Both the position numbers and the translations under genes were made by a program. Shown here in pieces: positions 54,226-64,000 of a DNA stretch of 64,000 bases. The DNA lies in contig CAIIXF020000008.1 in NCBI GenBank assembly GCA_903813345.2, positions 35,612,867-35,676,866 of the forward strand. The letters are read 5' to 3'. This DNA comes from Owenia fusiformis. Lineage: Eukaryota; Annelida; Polychaeta; Sabellida; Oweniidae. Position 1 is the first letter of the stretch, and every line of letters starts with the position of its first letter. A model generated the notes under the pieces. It did no database searches. It had not been told where the DNA came from and was given only the letters and a program-made list of their open reading frames with translations.

Positions 54226-56587
54226 TACAACCAAACACCTCTTTTGGGTCACCCCTCTAAGATGGATATACAGTGAATCTCTATACCATGAACAGTTCTT
54301 TTTGATCTATTTGTTATGTAATGTGGATATAGATAAAACACTGTCTGGAATTTTTCCCAAAGGATCAGCCTTCTACTGGTTGAGAACTTAATATAGTTGA
54401 AGGCCGGAAGTTAAATCATGAAGAAATTGTGTGTACAGTAAAAGTACCATCCTCCGATCACAGGGCTTCAAAATCCAGAATATATTCTTTCTTTTTACCC
54501 CCTGCGATAAGCAGTTAGCATTCCCTAGATTAAGGACTCGCAGTCTGATTGGCTGTCGCAACACTGTGTCAGAAATCATGTATAAGTCATTGCGCATAAT
54601 TAGATCACGTGTTTCAGTTTAATCGGGCGCTTCCAAATTGGTTATAGCAAGGGGAAGAAGGAGGTATGTATTCTGAATACCTGGAGGATGTAAAAGTACC
54701 AAACAGAACACCCAATGTTAGTGAGTAGAACTTATATGTTAGTGGAACACCTCCTTAATAAGTGGAACACATCCAGTAACCCATTGATTTTATATTAAAG
54801 GAACCTCACAAGTGGAACACCCTTAAGTTACCAAAGGTGTTCCACTTAAAAATTTTATATTTCATATAATTAAAACATAGCAGATGGTTCCACACATAAA
54901 AGGGTGGGCAGCTTAACTTATTTGATTACAAATATTTCCAAGCTACTGTATATGATATCAGTGTACAAAAGCAAAATATCTATCATGGTTTATTTTGGGA
55001 TATTAAAATTGTACTTTTGAAATTCCAAATATAGACAAAATGAATATGGATTCTATTATATAAAAATGTATTATGAATGTATATTTTAAAAAAAGCATTA
55101 TATGCATGAACATTGCAAGAAAAAATATCCGTCCATTATTCACCAGAATTTGTTATGTAATGTGACATTATAATATGTTATGTAAAATCGCGATATGTTA
55201 TACAGTAAAACCTGTGTATACTGAACATTTCGTTGCTGAGAAAAAATGTTCAGTGTTGGTAGGTGTTCACTACAGAGAGGGTAATTTATGCATAATTCAG
55301 TAGAGTATGTGCAGAGGAAGGGTGTCCACTAAAGACAGGTGTTCACTAGAGAGATGTGTTCACTTAGACAGGTTTTACTGTATGTTCATATGTTATTCAT
55401 AATTATGACATAATAGACTATGTAAGAAAAATGAGAAACAATTGAGTATTGAGTTGTGGTTGTGGTTCATTTATACAATGAAGGGGTCTAAAAGCAAATC
55501 TTAGATTTGTGTATTTTAGTAAAAAAGAGTTTTTCCAAACTATAAAAATAATGTCTGTAGGAGTACTTTAGGAATGAATTACTTAAATTTGCTGAGACCG
55601 ATCTTGGCATTAATTATATAGAGGTACTTCAAAATGCATTTTATATGTTATACTCAATATTATGAATCTTGTACAAGTATCTGATATTAAAAATATGTGC
55701 ACTTAGAAATAAATATTTTTGTATTGTATATTGCCATTGAAAGTAGATTTATTGTACTTTGATATAATATTGTAAAAGTTTTGAAATGGTATGAATCTAC
55801 CATTAAATAAACATAATATAAGTATCACTAAAACATTCAAATATATCTTCACATCTTTTTGATTGTAAGAGTGTACCCAGAACATGCCATTATTTTAAGA
55901 GGTTAGCCCGTAGTTCCTTACTTACCTGTATCCCTACAAAATTTAGACTATTTATTTAATTAAATTTTCAGAAGTTCAAAGAATATATTTCATAAGAATA
56001 GCTTGAACAGGAAGGACTACAATAGAGGGGAAAATCGCCCAAACTTATGTAAGGAAAAACAAATCAAAGCAACATTAATGTTGTGCTTTCATTGAATGTT
56101 GTGCTCTTTCATTGAATGGTGTGCTCTCATTGAATACTGGTTTGATGTGCCAGTCAGAAATGTCCCAATCTTACACCGCAAGTTAGATGAGCCCCATAGC
56201 TTTTACATAAGGTTCTATATTATTTCTCATGGTAGTTCAGTAGTCAGAAATGTTTTTGGCTCACAATTTAATCTCATCAACAAAAGTTATTGAATACATT
56301 CACTCAACATTATGATGACGTTTAAAGAGCAATAAATAATATACTTTACATCTGATAGACATTACAAGCTAGTTGACATTTCAAAGTTTATTTTTTCTAT
56401 CTTTATTGTATCAATTATATTTGAAGCTGACAACAAATATAAATAAAAGTATACATATTTCTGATATTAGCACATGTGAATAAACAAATTAAAGCAAATA
56501 CAATCATGATACGTGTCCTCTAAGCTAACTACATGATTCTATTATTTAGAGGTACATGACGCATAGGATATCTCGCTCTTTAACAAA
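54226..56587. other. Intergenic region between the ankyrin and fibrinogen-domain genes
   Basis: AT-rich. It holds AGTGGAACAC repeats at about 54730-54850, the CAGTAAAACCTGT MITE copy B, and a short ATTGAATGTTGTGCTCTTTC triplication at about 56075-56130. No gene seen. Confidence 0.65.
55203..55380. mobile_element. CAGTAAAACCTGT MITE, copy B
   Basis: Ends CAGTAAAACCTGTGTATACT and AGACAGGTTTTACTG, TA on both sides (55201-55202, 55381-55382). The interior has several GTGTTCACTA words. Same family as 23847-24029; a solo end (ACAGCAAAACCTGTGG) is visible near 35077. Confidence 0.82.
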
Positions 56588-58398
56588 ATGGAACAAAATT
56601 ATTGCATGTATTTTGTCATAATGGCTTTGTTGTCAGGTAAGTCACTTCAGTAAATAAGCGAAATAAGAATACAAAAAATCTCAGAAATTGCCTCAATTTT
56701 AGAATGTGTTTTACTTGTGCGTGTCGTTCCCTCCATGCCTATTTTGAAATTAAAATGTTTCATTTTTAAATGATGGTCAATCATTTGAATTATTTAAATT
56801 TTTATTTTGAAGAAACTACACATTTTTGCGCGTGGAGACTTCAATATTTTCACCATTCGATAACAAATGCAATTCTAAATGTAAAGAGTATAGACTTTCA
56901 ATACTAGACCTTTCCAATAAGCTATAACCGTTGAGTTATGACGTGCAATTAAAACCCCAGAGGTGCAATTTTTTACTTGCTTTTAACTTTGTAAACTTTT
57001 ATTCTTATTTGTTTTGTTATATTTTGTTCTTTGTTTATTATGTGTATAAATGTTGTATATGTTTTGGTTATTGTTGTATTGTTTGATTGATTTATGTTTA
57101 CATGTTTAATCCATTTTATTATGGGAGTAAAAGCGACATAATAATAATAAACACTATATAGATGATCGTAATTATCTACTGTAGGCTTGATATCAAGTCA
57201 AACGTGTAACAACGCCCTGTGTAAGAGACGAGACATTGCAGGATTGAAAGTTGAAATAACTGATAAAATGAATGTTATGGAAAGTGAACTCGAAGATAAA
57301 ATATCTGAAGTCAGAGCTGAAGTTCGAAAAATGTCCTCTGATATATCTGGAGTAAAAGATGAAGTTGTTAAACTCTCTGATGAAATATCCAAGTTAGGGT
57401 CGAACATGAAAAAACATGTTCCAGAGGATGATAGGTCCACGTTTGAGTCTAAAGTAATGGATCGTTTAGCTCAAATGGATAGCAAACTAAATATGATGAC
57501 TGGTAAGTAAAAATTTCAATGCTTGAGTGTACTTTTTAAAAATATAGTATCAATATTAGATATTTACAATTTTCTTTGAGCAGCAAAAGGCTAAATCCCT
57601 TGAAACATGCATGCATTCTTAATTGTTCACCATTTCAGTTATTTCCATGAAGGAAGTGAGCCCCAGTGGCGCAATTTATTCAAGTCAAAAATTAAAATGC
57701 ATCCCTTTAAATGCTGCATTCGACATATTATTCCCATGGACAACATGTATTTTACAGTAACTTTACCAAATAAGGATTGTCGTCTAGCCAAGGATGGAAC
57801 AAGTACAATACTGACAAGATCTGGGAAACATGTTACAGCTAACTGTGATGATGGGTGGTTGGTTATTGCACACCGATTCAATGGCAAAGAGATATTCCAT
57901 AATCGAACATGGAATGAATACAAAAATGGATTTGGGTCGCCGCGAGGGGAATACTTCCTTGGGTTTGATGCTATCTTAATGATTCTTAGGCGAGGAAAAT
58001 ACAAAATGAGATTTGACCTTGTTGGATGGGACAATAAACATGCGATTGCGGAGTACTCTACCTTCAGTATTGGGGAAGAAAGTGAAGATTATCCAATAAC
58101 CGTGGATGGGTTTTCTTCTACAGGAGCTAGTACTCGTATTTTCTACGACTCTATGAGAAGGCATAATCACAGACCATTTTCAACAATAGATAGAGACAAT
58201 GAGGGGCGTTATAACTGCCCTACGATTATCAGAGGTGCCTGGTGGTATTATGGTTGTGCCGACTCTAATCTGTTCTCAGTTTACCCCAATGGTCCAAAGT
58301 GTGATGGAAACTACAACAATGCATGTATGGTTTGGGCCAACTTTCCAGGTTCTGTATACCTGAAAGAAATGAAAATGAAAATCAAACCAGCACCATAA
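56588..58398 (+). CDS. Secreted coiled-coil fibrinogen-domain protein (FREP/ficolin-like)
   Basis: Exons: 56588-56636 (MEQNYCMYFVIMALLSG, signal peptide), 57185-57502 and about 57653-58398. The second exon begins with a Cys pair region (QTCNNALCKRRD) and then a coiled coil of about 80 residues (MESELEDKISEVRAEVRKMS), which would trimerise the chain. The third holds a fibrinogen C-terminal-like domain: CDDGWLVIAHRFNG, WNEYKNGFGSPRGEYFLGFD, YNCPTIIRGAWWYYGC and FPGSVYLKEMKMKIKP. Such proteins act in invertebrate immunity as soluble lectins. Odd: the strong acceptor at 57638 gives the wrong phase and meets a stop at 57761, whereas an acceptor at AAG/GAAGTG (57653) restores the frame (370 residues). 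The N-terminal part of the domain is poorly conserved, so a missed small exon, a frameshift or a polymorphism is possible. Confidence 0.75.
57185..57502 (+). CDS. Fibrinogen-domain gene exon 2 (coiled coil)
   Basis: Acceptor ATCTACTGTAG and donor GACTG/GTAAGT bound 318 nt, phase 1 on both sides. Heptad pattern throughout, with Lys/Glu/Asp and hydrophobic a/d positions (VVKLSDEISKLGSNMKKHV). Confidence 0.8.
57653..58398 (+). CDS. Fibrinogen-domain gene exon 3
   Basis: Open from before 57607 to TAA 58396-58398. The 5' boundary is uncertain: 57653 fits the phase and 57639 has the better splice signal. The C-terminal half is unmistakably fibrinogen-like, with the disulfide pair around NCPTIIRGAWWYYGC. 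Confidence 0.75.
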
Positions 58399-58456
58399 CC
58401 CACTCTGGCAGTCTTTCAGTTATTCATTAACATTTAAATGTAATGAAATATTGGTA

Positions 58457-58462
58457 AATAAA
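58457..58462 (+). terminator. AATAAA polyadenylation signal of the fibrinogen-domain gene
   Basis: GTAAATAAAGAC lies about 60 bases after the stop codon; position is typical for a cleavage signal. Confidence 0.65.
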
Positions 58463-58859
58463 GACAAATGATAATAATGATCGAGTGATCTTATTAGTTA
58501 TCGTATCCTCACCAATCAAAAATTATATTTCTATAAATGACAATCAATGTCTATGCGTGACATTTCATGCACACATTGCAAAAGATTGAGTGAAATATCA
58601 CGAAATTGAATAGGAATCTTTTGCAAGGTTAACATTTTGGCCTGCATAAGCACCTACATGGGTTATCATTATGGCATAAATTTTAGTTTTTCACTCAAGG
58701 GACAATTGAAACTATGAAAATGAGGGCAACAGATTTCACTGAATCTACAAATAGACATTTTATTTATCTGTTGTGAAATAAAAAATGTGTAGTACTATCA
58801 TTTCATTTCATTTGTTCATAACCTAGTATGCCATCTATAAAATGCATTAGGCTTAAATC

Positions 58860-59465
58860 TAAAAATCAGGTTTGAATTTCTGAGAACTTGTAGATGATTC
58901 TGAAAAAATTGGTCAATTTGAAGCAAGTTGAGAAAATACCTTTTTGACCTTGAGAAGGTCATAGAAGATCAAATCTCAAATCAGATTTGAACTTCTGAGA
59001 ACTTGTAGCCTAGATGATTTTGAAAAAAATTGAAGTCAACCTTAACAGTATTTGGTAGGCTATTGGAAGTTGATGATTTTGAAAAAACTATGGTCAATTT
59101 GAAGCAAGTTGAGAAAATACCTTTTTTAACCTTAAGAAGGTCAAATCTCAAATCTTAAGTCAGATTTGAACTTCTGAGAACTTGTAGATGATTTTGAAAA
59201 CTTTGAAGTCAGCCTAAATAGTACATGTATTTGGTAGGCTATTGGAAGTTGTAAGAATTTGTTACAGACACCAATTTGGTCAATTTAAAGCAAGTTGAGA
59301 AAATACCTTTTTGACCTGAAGAAGATCATAGAAGGTCAAATCTCAAATCTAAAGTCAGATTTGAACTTCTGAGAACTTGTAGATGATTTTGAAAACTTTG
59401 AAGTCAGCCTAAATAGTTTTTGGTAGGCTATTGGAAGTTGTAAGAATTTGTTACAGACACCAACC
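58860..59465. repeat. Degenerate long tandem repeat (TCTGAGAACTTGTAGATGAT)
   Basis: TGAGAACTTGTAG recurs near 58881, 58996, 59175 and 59370. The units also share AAGCAAGTTGAGAAAATACC and GGTAGGCTATTGGAAGTTG. Spacings of about 115, 179 and 195 bases indicate compound units. Lies between two convergent genes. Confidence 0.85.
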
Positions 59466-59572
59466 ACTAATCATAAACCGCTTCCACAAAAAACAGAGAC
59501 CATAACAATGTCGTAAAAAAACATATTATTTACTATAAATGAACCACACATAAGTGAATATATCACCAAATA

Positions 59573-59578
59573 TTTATT
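59573..59578 (-). terminator. Possible polyadenylation signal of cyclin K
   Basis: TTTATT on the plus strand reads AATAAA on the minus strand, about 255 bases after the cyclin K stop codon. Plausible but one of several. Confidence 0.4.
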
Positions 59579-59833
59579 TACCATAAACGTAAAACTGGCA
59601 CATGAAAGTAAAGATGTACAACATTTTCATAATTTTCTCTATGACACATCAAAGTAACTAATATGAAATCCGCAGTCTCCCAAAGACAAGAAAATGAAAT
59701 GATGAATCACTGAAAAATGTTGGTTAGTCCACTCCTATTAAAGTAGGATCCCCAGGCCATATTAATGTTGGAACGTTTGTATGTTGTAAGTTACCAAACA
59801 TACATTGATTTCAGCTCTGCTTACTGACAGAGA

Positions 59834-60711
59834 TCACCTCCTTCCCCCTATATTCCCTCCCTGGGGCCCCCGAGGCGGGAACCCACCAAAGTTTTGCTGT
59901 TGAAAATTCTGTCCTTGATTACTAAATTGATTTGGAGGATTCTGATTTCTAAACTGCTGATTTTGTCCAAGAGGCTGAAAGTTTTGTTGCTGCTGGAAAT
60001 TTTGTGGCGCTGTTCCTCTTTGCTGCTGCTGTTGCTGGAAATTCTGCTGCTGTTGATATCCAACATGCTGCTGTGGTTGGCCATGCTGCTGCTGTGGAAA
60101 CTGTTGTTGTTGCTGGTTATATTGCTGCTGTTGAACCGGAGGCTGATTCTGTTGTTGAAAGTTTCCAGAGCCAGCTTGGTTAAAGCCACCCTGTTGGTTA
60201 AATCCCCCTGGCTGTTGTTGCTGCGGAAAACCAGCTTGTTGCTGTTGCGGCGGATACTGTTGCTGCTGTTGGTGATTTTGTTGTGGCAACGGAGCCTGTT
60301 GTTGCTGTTGATATTGCGGCTGTTGTTGCTGGGAAAACTGACCCCCACTTTGAGGCTGGCTATACACCTGACTCGGAGGAGGTGGCTGATTATAGTTACC
60401 ATGGTTACTGCTCGATTCTTCCTTACGAGATCCCTGTGAGCTGAGAATGTTCTGTATATCGGCAGCACCTTCTCCACTCATGAATGACGCATTGGCAGCC
60501 ATGTTTGAGTAAGTGTAAGTGTTGCCTCCTGGAGGAGCTGCAGATGTGTAGCTGTAACCACCAGGGGGTTGCTGTGCAACTACAGGGGGGTGGCTATTCT
60601 GGGGACCTGGGGGTGCAGACTGAGGGGCTTTGGAGTTGCGTTCTGCAGAACGTGATTGGCTCGAACGATCTCTGTCCTTTTCTTGGCGGCTTGGAGGTCT
60701 ACCAGAATTTG
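59834..60711 (-). CDS. CCNK: Cyclin K last exon (Gln-rich tail)
   Basis: Acceptor TATTTCTAG, then ANSGRPPSRQEKDRDRSSQS, tyrosine/Gly-Ser sequence, SGEGAADIQNILSSQG, and about 170 residues dominated by Gln with Asn, Pro and Gly, ending PRGPQGGNIGGRR, stop at 59834-59836. A prion-like, low-complexity activation-type tail. Long open frames in the other registers here are artefacts of CAG/CAA repeats. Confidence 0.9.
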
Positions 60712-63700
60712 CTAGAAATAGAAAATACAAAATTAAATTTCAATAAACATAACAAAAGTTCTTGAAATACAAGAGTTAATTTAACTGCAAATCTGTCAAA
60801 AGACTATAATTCAATATTTTACGAAAGATAAAATAATAAAATGTGAAGAAACCATTGTTCAAGGCACCCTATGCTTTGGTGTCTTAATAACTTACCATAT
60901 CTGTCCCTTTTTGAATCTCTGGCACTCTGAAACAGAAAGAAAATATTCAATATATCATTCAATTTAAACAAGAATGTATATTGATGGTGTCATTTTCATT
61001 CATAATTCATTCATTAATTTAAGCACTTAACTCAATGCTTTATTTCTAAACTATATCACCAGTAGATTGTTCCTTCTTTAAACCAAGACTGGAGACATGA
61101 ATGGATTATAATTCATGAATCTAAAAATAGGGATTCAATTTGGTAAGATCCCCAAATCTAGGGAAAATAGAGAAGGGTGAGAAACTGTAGAACGATACTA
61201 CTCTAATTATAATATTGCTTAAATTTTTTTTTCAGTTTTTCATGTATGAAGCTCAAGATTTGAATAAGCGTCCTGAACTCACTTCATGTTTCCGTTTTCT
61301 GGATTCCCTGTCCCTCTTGTCTGGTGGGGGTGGGGGAGGGGAATTACCCCCATACCTAGCACTACCCTCACCCCCTGCCTTAGACCCAGAGTAGAGATCC
61401 AACACTGAGTGGCAAATCTCTGTAAAAACAAAGAAGATGGAATTTAACATTAGTTGTCAAAGTGAATAGAACGTGCAGATAGCTGAATTCATTACATTAG
61501 ACTGTTAATTAAATCAGGGGTTTCAATAGCAGCAGGCAACAGGCGATTTTCGCCAGTTGTTTTCACAAAATTGGCTGTTGTTTTCATTTTTTAGCCTGTT
61601 GTGAGAAATTCTAGTGAAACCCCTTGATGGCTGCCAAAAAACAAGATGGCCTCAAAAAGATCCATCAGCTGTAGAAGTTCTTAAGTGAATACAACTTTGA
61701 GATTCTCCTGGAGTCACAATAACAATTGGAATGCCACAATGGTTAAAGCAAGGTTTTCAGGGTCTTCAGTTCCGACCTCAGTGACCATGTCCCCTTCACC
61801 TGAACAACGCTCTGAACTGAATGCTCACAGTTGTTCATTTATATTGTAAAATTAATTATGGGCAGTTATACACCCTCTGGGGTGTCATAGCCAGTATAAT
61901 TTTGTAATGAAAAATGAAATAAAATTATTTTGAAATTGAATTGAATTGAACTGACAGCTTGAGTCTTAGTCTACGAGGCCTGGATTCACACATTACAATT
62001 TCTCTTACTTCCTAAATCTCATGACAAATTCACTGATAATCATGACAAAAAAGATTTCAAATCAGAACAACCTACCTTCAATGAGTTCAATGGTGACGTC
62101 CTCCACGAATACCTCCCACCACTTGCCCTTGAAGCCTGGTTGTTTCCCATGCCAGTCAGAAATGTCACATTTCGACAATCTACTAGCCAGATATATGAGC
62201 CCTACTGCTATAACTTCTGGTTCCCAGTGTAGACACAGAGTGGTACATAGACTAGAAATAGAGTTATTTACAAACTGGTTAAGTTCCTATATTTTTATGT
62301 ATTGTATTGTATTGTATTTTGTTTACCACCAATTAAGGTGAGCAATACCTCTTGGGTATATCCCATATATATACTGTACGGTCGTAGTTTACGTACTTAA
62401 CCTTGAATATAGACCCAGAAACCCCTCCTTGAAGGAGCCCGGTGTTGTTTTATGTGCACTTATACAAAGACATACAAGAACACACCATAGCCTTTTGCAG
62501 TCAAACACCCTGAAGTGTTATAACTTCAGCATCTCATATAAACTATAAAAGTATATTAAAGCATTCTACAGATCAAGCTAGATTATTTCTAATACAAAAC
62601 TTATTTGCCTATTTCAACAATATGCTAACAAGTGCCAACATATCTTTGTCTTTGCATCTTTTATGGAATATTATATTTAAAATATATAATGGCAACACAA
62701 TGTTATATTCCAAATTCTAAAGATTTCTAATTTAAGACTGCATTTTTGAACTGTCCGCGACGCAAGTATATTGCATAATACTTAATGAGTTTTCTCCCCA
62801 GTTATCAGGCAAAAGAACAATGAGCCCATTAATGAGCCCATGTATGGCAAATTACATGCTCACGCAATTTAAAAAAAACAGTTCATCCAAGTGCACTTAA
62901 AGCAGATATGAAATGGTATTTTTTAACCTAAAGGAATCAATATAATTTTTTGATAAATGTATTTGGACATATTTTCTCATCAGTAGTGCGAAAACTATTT
63001 CACTCTAACGATCGTTATAGCTGCTTAATAAGCAATATTCGAATTGGTTGTGACGTTATTGGCCCCCACGTGATCTCTCACTGGTCCCCACATGGCCCAT
63101 AACGTCATAATGCCAAAATGTTTTGTTTTGGTTTACACTACAATCCTATGGTTGCCGTGACGTTGTGATTACTAAGGAACCAATAAACCAAAGCTATATT
63201 TTGTATATGACGTTACTTATCACGTGGGGGCCAATTTGATTGATCAGTTAGTTTTATTTCGTTATTTATGACCGTTAGCAGTTATCTAACATTTATTTTA
63301 TAATGACTATCGCAAGAACTCTACGTTGGGCTTACACAGGAGAAAACCGCATTTTTGTAGCTGCAAGTTGAGAAAAGCTATTTCAGTTGTCCTTTAAACC
63401 TAATTTCGCCGTGGCAACCTTGTCAGTTAACTGTGTGTGTCAACTGCGTCAGCTTGTTGCTTGTGCACCACATGAGTTCAATTCCAATAATTCCATAAAC
63501 ATATGAGCATGTTATTTGGACTGCAGTGATACCTGGGGACAAACTATTTAACTAGAAAATATTACACAACTCACTAGCACCGCGGGCATATAAAAATACA
63601 GCCTTACTGTTGTCATTTGGTAAGCAAATTAATTTTCTTTGAGGTTCATGAGGTCAGGATTTTTTATTTACTGCTCTTTACTTGATATTACTAGCAACAA

Positions 63701-64000
63701 TAGAAGGCAGAAAACATGCCATTTTACAAAAATAGGTGTTCACCCCTTATCAAATGGTAGGTTTAAAAACAGAAATAAACAAGGCATTAACATGCCTCTG
63801 CCATTTGTTACAATGCTGACCACCAAACACCAGGCATCGACTGCCAAACACAAACTGCCAAATGCCAGCCATAAAAAAGTTGGAAACAATAACAATATGT
63901 AACCACTTATCAATGTGTACTTATATTTACTTATTTACTTATATTACCTACCTATCATTGACAAACGTCCATCCCATTTGTACCATTTTCTGCAACTTGG
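59834..64000 (-). CDS. CCNK: Cyclin K, 3' part (runs off the right edge)
   Basis: Minus-strand exons, 5' to 3': 63952-64000 (partial), 62076-62251, 61283-61419, 60896-60926 and 59834-60711. All AG/GT junctions and phases agree. The product continues the second cyclin fold (KLQKMVQMGWTFVND, then SLCTTLCLHWEPEVIAVGLI, WWEVFVEDVTIELIEE, ICHSVLDLYSGSK), matching the diagnostic human cyclin K segments I recall (SLCTTLSLQWEPE, DICHQILDLYS). A charged RS-like linker (DKRDRESRKRKHE, SARDSKRDRYA) follows, then SFMSGEGAADIQNIL and a long Gln-rich tail. Cyclin K activates CDK12/CDK13, which phosphorylate the RNA polymerase II C-terminal domain and support transcription of DNA-repair genes in the nucleus. 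The tail is Gln-rich where the vertebrate tail is Pro-rich. Convergent with the fibrinogen-domain gene. Confidence 0.93.
60896..60926 (-). CDS. CCNK: Cyclin K microexon (31 nt)
   Basis: Acceptor CTGTTTCAG and donor TATG/GTAAG bound 31 nt encoding SARDSKRDRY. The charged sequence continues smoothly from the previous exon and into the next, and the phases fit (0 in, 1 out). Confidence 0.75.
61283..61419 (-). CDS. CCNK: Cyclin K exon, end of cyclin fold and Pro/basic linker
   Basis: Acceptor TGTTTTTACAG and donor GAA/GTGAGT bound 137 nt encoding EICHSVLDLYSGSKAGGEGS, six prolines, and DKRDRESRKRKHE, a likely nuclear-localisation segment. Confidence 0.9.
61514..61626. mobile_element. Short TCAGGGGTTTCA hairpin element
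   Basis: TCAGGGGTTTCAATAG and CTAGTGAAACCCCTTGA are imperfect inverse copies around a centre with GGCGATTTTCGCCAG and CCTGTTG words; 113 bases, in a cyclin K intron. Confidence 0.65.
62076..62251 (-). CDS. CCNK: Cyclin K exon, second cyclin fold
   Basis: Acceptor CTATTTCTAG and donor GAAG/GTAGGT bound 176 nt encoding LCTTLCLHWEPEVIAVGLIY, LASRLSKCDISDWHGKQPGF and KGKWWEVFVEDVTIELIE. Strongest family match in the gene. Confidence 0.93.
62252..63951. other. Cyclin K intron
   Basis: A 1.7-kb intron. It contains the CACGTG-rich MITE copy B (62896-63397), a small TTGTATTGTATTG run near 62300, and a purine/ACCAAACACC-rich stretch at 63790-63870. No other gene seen. Confidence 0.65.
62896..63397. 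mobile_element. TTTAAAG-ended CACGTG-rich MITE, copy B
   Basis: The inverse of the 53193-53713 element over its whole length, with small indels: starts CTTAAAGCAGATATGAAATG and ends CTATTTCAGTTGTCCTTTAA. GGCCCCCACGTGATCTC and CACGTGGGGGCCAATTTGAT are kept. Full-length conservation of two copies shows they belong to one family. Confidence 0.88.
63952..64000 (-). CDS. CCNK: Cyclin K exon (cut by window edge)
   Basis: Encodes KLQKMVQMGWTFVND and two bases of a Ser codon, then the donor GTAGGT. Upstream cyclin-box exons lie outside the window. Confidence 0.85.

Noticed and set aside
57639-57764. Alternative fibrinogen exon frame from the strong acceptor
   Set aside because: Stops at 57761 and lacks domain similarity; kept only as an uncertainty in the gene model.
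59848-60477. Second and third long frames (Ser/Asn-rich minus, Leu-rich plus) across the Gln tail
   Set aside because: Register shifts and antisense of CAG/CAA repeats; only the Gln frame joins the cyclin K exons in phase.

Overview
This is eukaryotic, AT-rich, intron-rich nuclear DNA from an animal, most likely a marine invertebrate. A lophotrochozoan such as a mollusc is my best guess, from the small LRR/TIR receptors, the secreted fibrinogen-domain protein and the dense load of short inverted-repeat elements; the phylum is an inference. No bacterial, viral or CRISPR features were seen.

Layout. (1) 1-3450 is a left flank without a supported gene; it holds a 21-bp-unit minisatellite (about 610-1235). 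(2) 3451-54178, plus strand, is one large gene of 18 joined exons plus one alternative last exon. It encodes an inversin-like ankyrin-repeat protein with an IQ motif, an acidic/coiled-coil middle and a basic low-complexity tail. I built the exons by hand from splice signals. All phases close: the long form is 3699 nt (1232 aa, stop at 54176-54178), and a shorter form ends in an alternative last exon at 50299-50301 (1211 aa). Two internal exons are only 21 and 27 nt. (3) Three Toll-like receptor paralogues lie inside introns of that gene: copy 1 (12426-14751, minus, intron 2) and copies 2 and 3 (37453-39754 and 42342-44705, plus, intron 13). Copies 1 and 2 each carry one frameshift. Copy 3 is open throughout but has Leu in place of the BB-loop Pro of its TIR domain. 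(4) 56588-58398, plus: a secreted coiled-coil protein with a fibrinogen C-terminal-like domain. (5) 59834 to beyond the right edge, minus: cyclin K (CCNK), convergent with the fibrinogen-domain gene, with a glutamine-rich tail.

The introns are full of short non-autonomous elements. The tandem duplication of TLR copies 2 and 3 gives natural filled/empty comparisons for three of them (40319-40755, 41209-41940, 45072-45444). Other elements include a GC-rich CGGCCG-laden inverted-repeat element (8834-9519), a CGGCACCGAAAC-type hairpin just after the 21-nt exon (35269-35428), a Harbinger-like element with TTA duplication (22316-22726), a CAGTAAAACCTGT family pair (23847, 55203) and a CACGTG-rich pair in opposite orientation (53193, 62896). 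Tandem repeats with units of about 21, 31, 90, 97, 114 and 179 bp are also present.

Functionally, the TLRs and the fibrinogen-domain protein look like an innate-immune recognition neighbourhood set among two housekeeping or structural genes (a probable ciliary ankyrin protein and the CDK12/13 partner cyclin K). The nesting suggests insertion and duplication inside a permissive host gene; nothing in the sequence shows shared regulation.
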